The notes: generated by a model not told the origin, from the letters alone. DNA of 64,000 nucleotides from Dokdonella sp. (GCF_019634815.1 NZ_JAHCAP010000003.1:121489-185488), one strand, 5' to 3'. Positions 9,539-18,908 are shown, counted from the first letter of the stretch. Numbers and translations: made by a program.

Positions 9539-11416
9539 TCAGGCGTGACGCTGCACGATGCCGCGTTCGAACAGGGCATCGACAATGCGGCTGGCCGCCT
9601 GTTCGGGGGTCTGCCGGGTGGTGTCGATGTGCAGTTCGGGTGTGGCCGGCGCCTCGTAGGGCGAATCGATGCCGGTGAAATTGCTCAGTTCGCCTCGCCG
9701 GGCCTTGCGGTACAGGCCCTTGGGATCGCGCGCCTCGACCACCGCCAATGGCGTGTCGACGAAGACCTCGAGGAATTCCTCGCTGCCGACCATGCTGCGC
9801 GCGAGGGCACGCTCGGAGCGGAACGGCGAGATGAAGGCGGTGAGCACGACCAGACCGGCATCGACCATGAGGCGCGCGACTTCGCCGACGCGGCGGATGT
9901 TCTCGACGCGATCGGCATCGGTGAAGCCCAGGTCCTTGCTCAAGCCGTGGCGGATGTTGTCGCCATCGAGCAGGTAGGTGCGCACACCGAGGGCATGCAA
10001 CTGGCGTTCGACGATGTTGGCGATCGTCGACTTGCCGCTGCCGGAAAGACCCGTCAGCCACAGCACGCAGGGGCGGTGGCCGTTCTGGCGCACGCGCGCC
10101 TGCTTGTCGACGTCGACCGCCTGCCAGTGGATGTTCTGCGAGCGGCGCAGGGCGAAGTGGATGAGGCCGGCGCCGACCGTCTGGTTGCTGTAGCGATCGA
10201 TGACGATGAAGCTGCCCATGTCGCGGTTGTCGGCATAGGCATCGAAGGGCACGGCGCGATCGAGCGAGACATTGACGACGCCGATCCCGTTGAGCTCGAG
10301 CGTGCGCGCGGCGAGCTTGTCGAAGCTGTTGACGTCGATCGCGTACTTGGGTTGGCTGAACGAGGCGCCGACGGTGGCGGCGCCGAGCTTGAGCAGATAC
10401 GACCGGCCTGGCAGCATCGCCGCATCGTCCATCCACACCAGCGTGGTTTCGAATTGGTCGGCGACACTGGCCGGCTCGGCGGCGGCGCAGATCACGTCGC
10501 CACGACTGGCGTCGACTTCGTCCTCGAGCGTGAGCATCACCGAATCGCCCCGCGTCGCCTCGGCGAGGTCTCCCGCGTAGCCGACGATGCGCGCGATGCG
10601 CGTCTGCCGGCCCGAAGGCAGGATGCGAACCGCATCGCCGGGGCGCACGCTGCCGCCGAGGATGCGGCCGGCATAGCCGCGGAAATCCAGATCCGGTCGG
10701 CACACCCACTGCACCGGCAGGCGCAGTGGGCCGCTGGCATCGGCGGTGGAAATTTCGATCGACTCCAGATGTTCGAGCAGGCTCGGCCCCGCATGCCAGG
10801 GTGTGTGCTGGCTGCGCTGGGCGATGTTGTCGCCATGCAGGGCGCTGAGCGGAATCGCGACGATGTGCTCGAAGTCCAGGCGCTGGGCGAACTCGCGGTA
10901 GTCGCGCTCGATCTCCTCGAAACGCTCGCGTGACCAGTCGACGAGGTCGAGTTTGTTGACCGCGAGCACGACCTGTTTGATGCCCAGCAAGGACACCAGA
11001 TGACTGTGGCGGCGTGTCTGCGTGAGCACGCCCTTGCGTGCATCGATGAGGATGACCGCGAGGTCCGCGGTGGATGCGCCGGTGGCCATGTTGCGCGTGT
11101 ACTGCTCGTGGCCGGGGGTGTCGGCGACGATGAACTTGCGTCGCGGCGTGGCGAAAAAGCGGTAGGCGACGTCGATGGTGATGCCTTGTTCGCGCTCGGC
11201 CGACAGGCCATCGACGAGCAGGGCGAAATCGAGCTGGTCGCCCTGGGTGCCGAAACGACGTGACTCGTCGGCGAGCGCGCTGAGCTGATCGTCGGGCAGG
11301 GCATGGGCCGCGTGCAGCAGGCGCCCGATCAGGGTGCTCTTGCCGTCATCGACACTGCCACAGGTGATGAAGCGCAGCAGATCGCTGGATTGGGTGCTGG
11401 CGGTTTGCGTGCTCAT
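9539..11416 (-). CDS. cysNC: CysNC: sulfate adenylyltransferase subunit 1 fused to APS kinase
   Basis: The protein is a 625-residue fusion for sulfate activation. The N-terminal GTPase (CysN) stimulates ATP sulfurylase CysD, and the C-terminal kinase (CysC) phosphorylates APS to PAPS. GTPase motifs: [25 protein letters not shown] and NKLDL. A beta-barrel region follows, and the kinase domain begins near residue 440 with [13 protein letters not shown] and [11 protein letters not shown]. The start ATG overlaps the cysD stop by one base (TGATG). Initiation further upstream would run into cysD antisense-type sequence. The usual CysH/CysI/CysJ reductases are not in the window. Confidence 0.96.
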   Translation of the reverse strand: MSTQTASTQSSDLLRFITCGSVDDGKSTLIGRLLHAAHALPDDQLSALADESRRFGTQGDQLDFALLVDGLSAEREQGITIDVAYRFFATPRRKFIVADTPGHEQYTRNMATGASTADLAVILIDARKGVLTQTRRHSHLVSLLGIKQVVLAVNKLDLVDWSRERFEEIERDYREFAQRLDFEHIVAIPLSALHGDNIAQRSQHTPWHAGPSLLEHLESIEISTADASGPLRLPVQWVCRPDLDFRGYAGRILGGSVRPGDAVRILPSGRQTRIARIVGYAGDLAEATRGDSVMLTLEDEVDASRGDVICAAAEPASVADQFETTLVWMDDAAMLPGRSYLLKLGAATVGASFSQPKYAIDVNSFDKLAARTLELNGIGVVNVSLDRAVPFDAYADNRDMGSFIVIDRYSNQTVGAGLIHFALRRSQNIHWQAVDVDKQARVRQNGHRPCVLWLTGLSGSGKSTIANIVERQLHALGVRTYLLDGDNIRHGLSKDLGFTDADRVENIRRVGEVARLMVDAGLVVLTAFISPFRSERALARSMVGSEEFLEVFVDTPLAVVEARDPKGLYRKARRGELSNFTGIDSPYEAPATPELHIDTTRQTPEQAASRIVDALFERGIVQRHA

Positions 11417-12315
11417 CAGAAATAACCTTCCGCCTTCTTCCGTTCCATCGAGCTGCCGCCATCGCGATCGATGATGCGGCCCTGGCGTTCGCTGGTGTGT
11501 GCGTGTTCCATTTCGGTGATGATCGCGTCGAGCGTGTCGGCATCGGACTCGATCGCGCCGGTGAGCGGATAGCAACCGAGCGTGCGAAAGCGCACGCGAC
11601 GTTGCTGCACCTGTTCGCCCTTGTGCAGCGGCAAGCGCGCGTCGTCGACCATGATCAGCGCGCCGTCGCGCTCGACTACCGGGCGCGTGGCGGCAAAATA
11701 CAAGGGCACGACTTCGATGTTCTCGGCGCGGATGTACTGCCACACGTCGAGTTCGGTCCAGTTCGACAGCGGAAACACGCGGATGCTCTCGCCGGGGTTC
11801 TTGCGCGCGTTGTACAGGCGCCACAGCTCGGGGCGCTGGTTCTTCGGGTCCCAGCCATGCTGTGCGTTGCGGAAAGAGAACACGCGTTCTTTCGCGCGCG
11901 ACTTTTCCTCGTCACGCCGCGCACCGCCGAAGGCGAGATCGAAGCGGTAATGATCGAGCGCGAGCTTGAGCCCCTGCGTTTTCCACAGATCGGTGTGACG
12001 CGCCGAACCGTGCTCGATCGGGTTGATGCCCAGACGCTCGGCTTCGGGATTGCGGAACACGATCAGCTCGAAGCAGCCTTCACGCGCCAAGCGGTCGCGC
12101 ATCTCGTACATCGCGCGGAATTTCCAGGTGGTGTCGACATGCAGCAGCGGAAACGGCAGGCGTGCCGGGTGGAAGGCCTTGCGCGCGAGATGCAGCAGGA
12201 CCGAGCTGTCCTTGCCGATCGAGTAGAGCATGACCGGGCGTTCTGACTCGGCAACTGCCTCGCGGAAAATGTCGATGCTCTCGGCTTCGAGGCGTCGCAG
12301 GTGACTGAATGACAT
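11416..12315 (-). CDS. cysD: CysD, sulfate adenylyltransferase subunit 2
   Basis: CysD is the catalytic ATP sulfurylase subunit (ATP + sulfate to APS + pyrophosphate). The 299-residue form starts [16 protein letters not shown], which aligns with the standard CysD N-terminus; an upstream in-frame Met at 12369 would add 18 non-conserved residues. The PP-loop signature is [19 protein letters not shown], followed by [18 protein letters not shown]. Later blocks ([35 protein letters not shown]) are typical. It is first in a cysD-cysNC operon. The 168-bp gap to the next gene should hold the promoter, but I could not pick it out. Confidence 0.95.
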   Translation of the reverse strand: MSFSHLRRLEAESIDIFREAVAESERPVMLYSIGKDSSVLLHLARKAFHPARLPFPLLHVDTTWKFRAMYEMRDRLAREGCFELIVFRNPEAERLGINPIEHGSARHTDLWKTQGLKLALDHYRFDLAFGGARRDEEKSRAKERVFSFRNAQHGWDPKNQRPELWRLYNARKNPGESIRVFPLSNWTELDVWQYIRAENIEVVPLYFAATRPVVERDGALIMVDDARLPLHKGEQVQQRRVRFRTLGCYPLTGAIESDADTLDAIITEMEHAHTSERQGRIIDRDGGSSMERKKAEGYF

Positions 12316-12483
12316 GAGCGTGGCGGCGGCAAAAAATGCAGTGTAAGGCGCACGCCGTCTCGCGGCCATGACGCGAAGGCATGGCCTAATGCCGGCAGGC
12401 GTCGGTGCGCGGCAGGCAGTCGTTTGCGAAATCGGCGCAATCGCTGCGCGATCGACGGCGCAATCGATCCTTGCCGCGAGCGC

Positions 12484-13707
12484 TCAAGGAGCCGGACGCA
12501 GGGCCAGTACCGCGTTGAGGCCACCGAAGGCCAGTGAATTGCTCAAGGCGGCGCGAACCGGGCGTTCACGTGCGGCATTGGGCACGTAGTCGAGATCGCA
12601 CTCGGGGTCGGGATCGATGAAGTTCATCGTCGGCGGCACCACGCCATCGCGCAGGGCGCCGATCGTCGCCACGAGTTCGATCGCGCCGGCAGCGCCGAGG
12701 GCATGCCCGTGCATCGACTTGGTCGAGCTGACCATGAGCTGGTCGGCATGGGCGCCGAATACCTGGCGAATCGCCTTGGTCTCGGTCGGATCGTTGGCCG
12801 GCGTGGCGGTGCCATGCGCGTTGATGTAGTCGATGTCCTCAGGCGCGAGCCTGGCGTCGGCGAGCGCGCGCGTGATCGCGCGCGCAGCGCCAACCTGCGA
12901 GGGAAACACGATGTCGCTGGCGTCGGCGGACATGCCGGCGCCAGCCAATTCGGCGAGGATGGTTGCGCCACGCCGTTGTGCGCTTTCGAGCGTTTCCAGC
13001 ACGAATACGCCGGCGCCCTCGCCCAGAACCATCCCGCGGCGCTGCTTGCTGAATGGCCGACAGGTGTCGTCGGCCATCACCCGCATCGCTTCCCAGGCAC
13101 GCACCACGCCGCGCGTGATGCAGGCTTCGCTGCCGCCGGCGACTGCAGCACCGACCATGCCGCTGCGAACCATCGCAAAGGCCTGCGCTAGCGCGTGATT
13201 GGCCGACGCGCAGGCGCTCGAGGTCGCGAAGGCCGGGCCGTTGAGGCCGTGCTCGATGCAGATGTGGCTGGTGGCCGCGTTGGTGATCAGGCGCACGATC
13301 GTGAGCGGATGCAGGCGCGGGTTGTTGTCGCCGTACAGGCGGCGCGAAGCTTCATCATGGGTTTGCTCGCCACCTACGCCGGTACCGATGATGACGGCGG
13401 TGTCTTCACCCAGGCCATCGGCTGCGAAATCGATGCCCGCTTGCTTGATCGCTTCGCGGGCGGCGACCAGCGCAAACTGGGTGAAGCGGTCGTATTGAAC
13501 CAGCTTCTTGTCATCGAAATGTGCTGCCGGATCGAAGCCGCGGACTTCGGCGGCAATGCCGTAGCGCAGGCCCTCGCGTGGAAAGCTTTCGAGCGGTCCG
13601 ATCGCCACGCGGCCTTCGCGCAGCGCGCTCCAGGTGTCGGTGGCGTTGAGGCCAAGCGGCGTGACCGCGCCGATGCCGGTGATGACGACGCGATGCAGGG
13701 GACGCAC
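12484..13707 (-). CDS. Beta-ketoacyl-ACP synthase (KAS II/FabF-like)
   Basis: This condensing enzyme of the thiolase superfamily extends an acyl-ACP with malonyl-ACP. It has 407 residues with an intact triad: Cys166 in ATSSACASA, His298 in INAHGTATP and His335 in STKSMHGHALGAAG. It begins at a GTG three bases after the upstream ACP stop, so the pair is almost certainly co-translated. Because the partner ACP is dedicated and no other fab genes are nearby, I infer a specialised lipid or polyketide-like function, not bulk fatty acid synthesis. Its product is unknown. The primary fabF of the genome is presumably elsewhere. Confidence 0.88.
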   Translation of the reverse strand: MRPLHRVVITGIGAVTPLGLNATDTWSALREGRVAIGPLESFPREGLRYGIAAEVRGFDPAAHFDDKKLVQYDRFTQFALVAAREAIKQAGIDFAADGLGEDTAVIIGTGVGGEQTHDEASRRLYGDNNPRLHPLTIVRLITNAATSHICIEHGLNGPAFATSSACASANHALAQAFAMVRSGMVGAAVAGGSEACITRGVVRAWEAMRVMADDTCRPFSKQRRGMVLGEGAGVFVLETLESAQRRGATILAELAGAGMSADASDIVFPSQVGAARAITRALADARLAPEDIDYINAHGTATPANDPTETKAIRQVFGAHADQLMVSSTKSMHGHALGAAGAIELVATIGALRDGVVPPTMNFIDPDPECDLDYVPNAARERPVRAALSNSLAFGGLNAVLALRPAP

Positions 13708-13710
13708 GGT

Positions 13711-13968
13711 TCAGGCAGCCGGTGCGTCTTTGGCGGCGACGAGCTTCTCGACGGCCTCGACCAGTTGACTTAGCGATCCGGTATCAAGGGTCGGGTCGTG
13801 GTCGGGCATGTTGATCTTGAAGTGGTCTTCGATCTCGAAAATGATCTGCACCACATCGAGCGACTGGATTTCCAGGTCCTTGAGCGTGGCCTGCGGGGTG
13901 ATTCGCCCCCGATCGATATTGGCTTCCTTGGCAATGATGTCGAACACGGTGTCCTGGACGCTGGCCAT
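13711..13968 (-). CDS. Acyl carrier protein paired with the KAS
   Basis: An 85-residue acyl carrier protein. The phosphopantetheine serine is Ser36 in LEIQSLDVVQ, where the usual Asp before Ser is replaced by Gln. The C-terminal helix region is acidic and ends in an Ala/Asp/Lys tail. I chose the ATG at 13968 because a GGAGA Shine-Dalgarno sequence lies about 9 bp upstream; the longer in-frame start adds five residues. It is the first gene of an ACP-KAS pair divergent from the membrane proteins at 14152. The QSLD variant suggests a dedicated ACP, not the housekeeping AcpP. Confidence 0.88.
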   Translation of the reverse strand: MASVQDTVFDIIAKEANIDRGRITPQATLKDLEIQSLDVVQIIFEIEDHFKINMPDHDPTLDTGSLSQLVEAVEKLVAAKDAPAA

Positions 13969-14151
13969 CAAGTGTCTCCGCAAGCTGGGGTAGGGCGGAC
14001 TGGCCGCGCATCAAGTGTCGAATGATCGCCGTCTGCCGCTCGTTGTTCAAGCTGTGCGGGCGCGGTGCGCAGCTTGACGCGATGGCTCGATGCGTTCCCT
14101 GCGTGGCGCCGCGCGGGCATACTGCGCGTCCTTGCAAGCATCTGCGCCCCC

Positions 14152-14511
14152 ATGCCCGCGACCGTCGTCCTGCTCTGGCTTGCCAACATAGTTCTTGACA
14201 CTTTCGGGCAGCTTTCCTTCAAGGCTGCGGCTGCGGCGCCGGCTCTGGGTGCTGGACTGGAGCGTTGGAAGGCGATGGCGCGGCGACCGTGGATCTGGAT
14301 CGGCATCGTCTGCTATGTCGGCGAATTCCTGGTCTGGCTCGCCTTCCTCTCGCTGGTGCCCTTGTCGGAAGGCGTGTTGCTGGGCTCGATCAACATCGTT
14401 GCGGTGATGATTGCCGGGCGGATCTTCTTTGCCGAGAAATTCTCGCCATTGCGCACTTTGGGCATCCTGTTGGTTGCCAGCGGCGTGGCCGTGGTTGGTT
14501 TGGGAGGCTGA
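14152..14511 (+). CDS. SMR/EamA-like small membrane protein, first of a pair
   Basis: A 119-residue protein with four predicted hydrophobic helices, the size and layout of small multidrug resistance-type or ArnE/ArnF-type half-transporters. It starts MPATVVLLWLANIVLDTFGQ and ends in a hydrophobic LGILLVASGVAVVGLGG. A second homolog begins five bases after its stop, so the two probably form a heterodimer. In ArnE/ArnF such pairs flip lipid-linked sugars. Here the neighbours suggest movement of a lipid or aminated product, which is inference. A longer start at 14065 is open but adds an Arg-rich segment unlike the family. Confidence 0.78.
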   Translation: MPATVVLLWLANIVLDTFGQLSFKAAAAAPALGAGLERWKAMARRPWIWIGIVCYVGEFLVWLAFLSLVPLSEGVLLGSINIVAVMIAGRIFFAEKFSPLRTLGILLVASGVAVVGLGG

Positions 14512-14515
14512 GCAC

Positions 14516-14908
14516 ATGCGTCGTTTCTACCTGATCGGCTTCCTCGTGCTGGTGTGTTTCGACACCTTCGCCCAGGTCTGCTTCAAGCTCACCGCCAACC
14601 ATGCGATGCCGCCCGAAACCAATCTCGCCTGGGTGCTGCGGGTGGCGTCCTCGCCGTGGGTGTATGCCGCGATCGCCTGCTACATCGGTGCTTTCGTCAC
14701 CTGGATGACCTTGTTGGAACACGCGCCGATCGGCCCGGCATTTGCTGCCTCGCACCTTGAGGTGGTGAGCGTTCTGGCCTTGTCGGTGGTGATCTTCAAC
14801 GAACGAATCGGCGCACCGCAGCTGATCGGCAGCGCCCTCATCATCGCCGGCATCGTCTGCCTGGCAATCAGCGAAACCGAGGCGGAAAAACCGCCAGCCG
14901 ATGACTGA
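14516..14908 (+). CDS. SMR/EamA-like small membrane protein, second of a pair
   Basis: A 130-residue protein with four predicted transmembrane helices, homologous in layout to its upstream neighbour. It starts MRRFYLIGFLVLVCFDTFAQ and shares the aromatic/Gln pattern near the first helix (DTFAQVCFK versus DTFGQLSFK). The strong GGGAGG ribosome site just before 14516 fixes the start. Its stop overlaps the aminotransferase start (ATGACTGA), so the three plus-strand genes form one operon. Likely role: partner subunit of a heterodimeric EamA/SMR transporter or flippase. The substrate is unknown. Confidence 0.78.
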   Translation: MRRFYLIGFLVLVCFDTFAQVCFKLTANHAMPPETNLAWVLRVASSPWVYAAIACYIGAFVTWMTLLEHAPIGPAFAASHLEVVSVLALSVVIFNERIGAPQLIGSALIIAGIVCLAISETEAEKPPADD

Positions 14909-16097
14909 AGTCGCGCCAACCGCGGGCCTGCCACCGCACTGCGGTGATCTGTGGCCGCGCCGCGGCGTCGGTTTGGCGCAGCGTGCGGCGCAGTTCATCG
15001 GCATCGATGCGGTGCAATTGGCGTGTTCGGGCACGGCGGCTCTGGTGATCGCCTTGACCGCCTTGCACCGGCGCACGGGCCGCCGCACGGTGGTGGTGCC
15101 GGCCTATACCTGCCCTTTGGTGGCGCTGGCCGTGGCGCATTGCGGTTTGCATCTGCGCGTGTGTGATCTCGCCGCCGATTCGATCGACATGGATGCGCAG
15201 GCGCTCGCGCGCCTGTGCAATCACGACACCCTCGCCGTGGCGGTTACGCATCTGGGCGGTCGCGTCGCCGATGTCGGCGCCGCCATCGCGGTCGCGCGTG
15301 CGGTCGGTGCCCATGTGATCGAGGACGCGGCGCAAGCACTGGGTGCGCGGCGCGATGGCCGCAGTGTCGGGCTCGCCGGCGATGCGGGGTTTTTCAGCCT
15401 CGCGGTCGGCAAGGGCCTGACCACCTTCGAAGGCGGCATCCTCGTTACCCAAGATCATGAGCTGCGTGCGGAGTTCGCCCGCGTCGCCGGGGAGGTGGCG
15501 CCGTTTCGATTCGGCTGGGAGCTCAAGCGCTGCCTGCAACTGCTGGGCTATCACCTGGTCTATCGTCCGGCCCTGCTCGGGCTCGCTTATGGCATGCCCC
15601 TGCGTCGCGCCTTGCGTGCCGGCAATCCCGTGGCCGCGGTGGGAGACGATTTTTCCTCCACGATTCCGCTGCACACGCTCGGACGCTGGCGACAGGCGGT
15701 CGCCGCCAGGGCTTTCGCGCGCCTGCCTGACTTCCTCGAGACTTGCAGCGCGCAGGCGCGGCGCCGCCGGCAGCGTCTCATTCGAATCGATGGCATCGAG
15801 GTGTTCGATGATGTCGAAGGCGCGCAGGGCATCTGGCCCTTCCTGATGCTGCGCCTGCCCAGCGAGGCGCGGCGTGATGCGATCTTGCGCGAGTTGTGGG
15901 GCGCGGGCCTGGGCGTGAGTCGCCTGTTCATCCATGCGCTGCCCGACTACGCCTACCTGCGCACGCTCGTTGGTGAGCATGAGGTGCCCAATGCGCGCGC
16001 GTTCGCGGCACGTACGCTGAGCATAAGCAACAGCCCCTGGCTCGATGACGGGCGTTTTGCGCGGATCGTCGAGGTGCTTGAGCGGGCCGCTGCCTGA
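14901..16097 (+). CDS. DegT/DnrJ/EryC1-type PLP aminotransferase
   Basis: A 398-residue fold-type I PLP enzyme of the DegT/AHBA family, which usually transaminates sugar or cyclitol ketones. Seen: CSGTAALVIAL (cofactor phosphate region), VVVPAYTCPLVALA, IEDAAQALGA with the pyridine-binding Asp142, and FFSLAVGKGLTTFEGG with the Schiff-base Lys171. The lysine segment is Lys-Gly-Leu-Thr-Thr, shorter than the common KxxxxGEGG, so the substrate could be unusual. It overlaps the upstream membrane gene by 8 bp and converges on the ureohydrolase-like gene. No nucleotide-sugar enzymes are nearby, which argues against a classical O-antigen role. Confidence 0.85.
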   Translation: MTEVAPTAGLPPHCGDLWPRRGVGLAQRAAQFIGIDAVQLACSGTAALVIALTALHRRTGRRTVVVPAYTCPLVALAVAHCGLHLRVCDLAADSIDMDAQALARLCNHDTLAVAVTHLGGRVADVGAAIAVARAVGAHVIEDAAQALGARRDGRSVGLAGDAGFFSLAVGKGLTTFEGGILVTQDHELRAEFARVAGEVAPFRFGWELKRCLQLLGYHLVYRPALLGLAYGMPLRRALRAGNPVAAVGDDFSSTIPLHTLGRWRQAVAARAFARLPDFLETCSAQARRRRQRLIRIDGIEVFDDVEGAQGIWPFLMLRLPSEARRDAILRELWGAGLGVSRLFIHALPDYAYLRTLVGEHEVPNARAFAARTLSISNSPWLDDGRFARIVEVLERAAA

Positions 16098-16964
16098 TCA
16101 GCGGGTCGCCGCGGCAATTCTCGGCAGCAGGCGCAGGTTGAGCGCGTGCTGTTGTGCCTGCCATTGCGCCAGTTGCGCGGCATCGATTTGCGGTTGTTCG
16201 TCGAGCGCGCTGAGCTTGCGCTTCCACCAGGTCGTGTAGCGATATTGCGAGACTTCGCCGGTGATGTCGCTGCCGATGATGCGCCCGGCGAGGCTGTCGA
16301 TGCCGCGCACGAGATCGGTTTCTAGCAGTTGGCCCTGGTCCCAGTTGGTGCGTGCGACTTCGGCGCTGAGTACGTCCTTGTCGATCGACAGATAGACCGG
16401 CGTGGCCGCATTGCGCTGTTGTTCGGCAAAGCGGTCGAGCAAGGCGGTGGGCGAATCGAAGGTCTGGAATGCCTCACCCAGGCCGAAACGACGTGCCCAT
16501 CCGACATCGACGCCGACTGTCCAGTATTCGAGCTTGCCGCGGCGCAGGGGCATCAGGTAATTCTCCCAGGCATGCGCGGCGCCGACATCGCCGGAGCTGA
16601 TGCCGAGCACGCGCAGCTTGCGTACTTGCGGCAACAGTGCGACGCGCCGCACCCACGATCCGCAATGGATGCCCCAAGGGAAGCGCATGTTGTCGGGATG
16701 GTTGTCGAACACGATCACATCGAACGGCTGCTTGCTCGTGACGCGCTCGATCAAGGGCCACGACAGGTGGTGATAATCGCCACTGCCGAGCATCACCGTG
16801 CCATGGGTTGGCGGCAGTTGCGCCGCGATGTAGGCGAAGCAGGTGCGCAGCTTGCGCTGGCTGCAGCCGAAGCGGATGCGTTCCTGCCAGGCATCGAGGT
16901 GGATCCGGATTGCGCCATCGAATGCGCCGACCGAACGGTCGAAATCAAGTATCAGCGGCGGCAT
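16098..16964 (-). CDS. Ureohydrolase (arginase/agmatinase) superfamily protein
   Basis: A 288-residue protein with the manganese-binding motifs of ureohydrolases: LGSGDYHHLS (His65/His66), DNHPD (Asp87, His89, Asp91) and YLSIDKDVLS (Asp195, Asp197). The binuclear metal site therefore looks intact. The overall sequence is unlike typical arginases: the DxHxD is followed by NMRFPWGIHCGSW, and there is no GxxHxxT loop that I recognise. The start overlaps the upstream acyltransferase stop by 20 bp; another in-frame Met lies at 16982. The substrate could be a guanidino, amidino or other amide compound. Its operon neighbours suggest a biosynthetic role. Confidence 0.78.
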   Translation of the reverse strand: MPPLILDFDRSVGAFDGAIRIHLDAWQERIRFGCSQRKLRTCFAYIAAQLPPTHGTVMLGSGDYHHLSWPLIERVTSKQPFDVIVFDNHPDNMRFPWGIHCGSWVRRVALLPQVRKLRVLGISSGDVGAAHAWENYLMPLRRGKLEYWTVGVDVGWARRFGLGEAFQTFDSPTALLDRFAEQQRNAATPVYLSIDKDVLSAEVARTNWDQGQLLETDLVRGIDSLAGRIIGSDITGEVSQYRYTTWWKRKLSALDEQPQIDAAQLAQWQAQQHALNLRLLPRIAAATR

Positions 16965-18054
16965 CTTTGGCTCCGTGGGCATCGGCCCAGGCACGATCGC
17001 TTTCGAAATGTCGCGCGAGTTTGCGCAGTGCGAAGCGCAGCAAGCGGCTGCGCGGCCGGACCGCATGGCGCGTGAAGGTGAACTGCGCACCGAGGTAGGC
17101 CTTGATCTGCGGATCGGTCCAGCCAGCGACGTAGCGGCGCAGGCCGTGGCCGCAGGCGTATTGGAGATTGTGCATCCAACTGATGAAATAGAGATTGTTG
17201 TCGCGCGCGGCCGGATAGCTGAAGCCGACGTACTTGTCGACCAGGGCATCGCCCTGCACGAAACACAGATTCCAGCCGATCAATCGGCCCTCGCGGCGAT
17301 AGACGAAGACGATGCCGCCACTGCGGGCATCCTGCAGAACGGCATCGAAGAAGACGCTGCCGAGGCGATCGAAATGGATTTCGCTCTGCGCGAAGACTTC
17401 AAGGTAGAGGGAAAAGAACAGCGCGCGGTTGCCGGCATCGGCAAAAAACGCCGAGCCGGTCGCAATCGCTTCGATTTCCAGACCGTCACGCGCACGCAGC
17501 TTGCGGCGGATGTCCTTGCGCCGCGAGGCCGACAGGCGTGCAAGGTATTCATCGCCCGAAGCGAAGTCGATCGGCACCCACGCCAGCGCCTGACCTTCGA
17601 GCAGCACGAACCCGGCGCGCTCGGCGGCATCGCAGATCGACTGCGCATGTGCATTGTTTGCGGCATCGAGCAGCGGCGAGGCCTGCGGGATGTCCTTGAT
17701 GATGAGAAACGGTTGGGCTGCATGGTCGGCGAGCCATTCGCGCACAAGCGCATCGGGATCGACGGTGGCTGGAAACAGCGCGTATTCGGACACCGTGGTG
17801 CCGATGAAGCAGGTGCGCGGGCGCAGCAGGCGGCCCCACCAGCCGAATCCGGGAATCGACTGCACGCGCTTGCGCAAGGGGGCGTCGGCGGTGGTCAGAA
17901 GGTCGAAACGGGCGACGAACGCGGGCGTGCCCGAGGCCGTGGTCAGCGCATCGAATTCGTCGGGCGGATGCCGCAGGAATTGTTCGACCAGCGTGCGCGG
18001 TTCGAGCAGGTTGCACAGCGGTGCGGCCAGAGCGTGCGCGATCGGCGCACTCAC
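16945..18054 (-). CDS. GNAT/FemAB-like N-acyltransferase
   Basis: A 369-residue protein of the FemAB/BioF2-like acetyltransferase group (PF13480 type). The diagnostic segment is SASRRKDIRRKLRA, followed by a GNAT core with DARSGGIVFVYRREGRLIGWNLCFV and DKYVGFSYPAARDNNLYFISW. Such enzymes transfer an acyl or aminoacyl group to an amine. It starts at GTG, overlapping the upstream hydrolase stop as GTGA, so coupling is likely. With the ACP and KAS nearby, an acyl-ACP donor is a reasonable hypothesis but is not shown. The C-terminus is basic, which could favour membrane contact. Confidence 0.8.
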   Translation of the reverse strand: MSAPIAHALAAPLCNLLEPRTLVEQFLRHPPDEFDALTTASGTPAFVARFDLLTTADAPLRKRVQSIPGFGWWGRLLRPRTCFIGTTVSEYALFPATVDPDALVREWLADHAAQPFLIIKDIPQASPLLDAANNAHAQSICDAAERAGFVLLEGQALAWVPIDFASGDEYLARLSASRRKDIRRKLRARDGLEIEAIATGSAFFADAGNRALFFSLYLEVFAQSEIHFDRLGSVFFDAVLQDARSGGIVFVYRREGRLIGWNLCFVQGDALVDKYVGFSYPAARDNNLYFISWMHNLQYACGHGLRRYVAGWTDPQIKAYLGAQFTFTRHAVRPRSRLLRFALRKLARHFESDRAWADAHGAKDAAADT

Positions 18055-18908
18055 TTGGCGATGGCAAGCGGTGCGTGCTGCACCCAGGCCGCTTCGCGCT
18101 GGGCGACGATTTCGCGGAAGAAGCCGATCGTGCCGTCGATCACCTTGGCGCGCTCGCGGTCGATCGTGACCAGGTGATAGCTGTCATCGAGCAGCAACTT
18201 GCGCACCGGCGCACGCACGCCGCGCTCGATCGTGCGCACATTGCGCAGCGAGGCGATGTCGTCGTGGGTCGAATGGGCAACAAAGCACGGCGCACGCACG
18301 CGGCCGAGGCTCGCGCGCACCTTGGCCGAAAGCGTCTGGAACTGCGCCAGCGACGGCCACGGAAAACCGGCGAGACCGGCTGCTTCGCTGTCGCCGGCCA
18401 ACATTGCGCCGACGATGCGCTGGCGGATGCGCTCGTCCTTTATCCCGTAGGGTTCGACCTCGGCCGACATGCGTGTGCGACCGAAGCCGAGTCGGGTCGC
18501 CAGCGGCAGCAGGAAGGCAAGTCGGCCGATCGGTGGCGTGGCCCAGCCATCATGGAAGAAGGTGGTGCCGTACAGGCCCAAGCCGTCGACCTGAGCCGGG
18601 CGATCGATCGCCAGCTTGAGCGCAAGCACCGCGCCCATCGACAGGCCGGCGACAAACAGATGATCGACATCCTCGCGCAAGCGGTCGGCGGCTTGGGTCA
18701 CGCTGGTCACCCAGTCGCGCCAGCCGGTGGCGAGCAAGTCCTCGACATCGCCGCAGTGTCCTGCCAAATGAACGCCGAGCACGCTGAACCCCGCGCGCTG
18801 CATGCAGTTGCCGACATAACGCATCTCGGTCGGCGTACCGGTGAGGCCGTGGATCAGCAGGACGCCGGTGCGGCCACCGCGCAGACGGAATTCGGAAGGT
18901 TTGATCAT
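18051..18908 (-). CDS. Alpha/beta hydrolase (carboxylesterase-like)
   Basis: A 285-residue serine hydrolase. Visible motifs are LLIHGLTGTPTEM (oxyanion region), VAGLSMGAVLAL with nucleophile Ser90, HSTHDDI for the acid and DDSYHLVTIDRER for the His. The pattern resembles Bacillus-type carboxylesterases and monoacylglycerol lipases. I chose MIKPSEFRLRGG at 18908; a longer frame to 18998 adds 30 residues with no family match. It heads the three-gene minus-strand operon (hydrolase, acyltransferase, ureohydrolase-like). A thioesterase-like release or lipid hydrolysis step would fit the context. Confidence 0.82.
   Translation of the reverse strand: MIKPSEFRLRGGRTGVLLIHGLTGTPTEMRYVGNCMQRAGFSVLGVHLAGHCGDVEDLLATGWRDWVTSVTQAADRLREDVDHLFVAGLSMGAVLALKLAIDRPAQVDGLGLYGTTFFHDGWATPPIGRLAFLLPLATRLGFGRTRMSAEVEPYGIKDERIRQRIVGAMLAGDSEAAGLAGFPWPSLAQFQTLSAKVRASLGRVRAPCFVAHSTHDDIASLRNVRTIERGVRAPVRKLLLDDSYHLVTIDRERAKVIDGTIGFFREIVAQREAAWVQHAPLAIAK

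Noticed and set aside
9381..10709. Upstream extension of the S9 peptidase frame
   Set aside because: It reads antisense-adjacent through cysNC in another frame, lacks domains, and the signal peptide begins at 9380.
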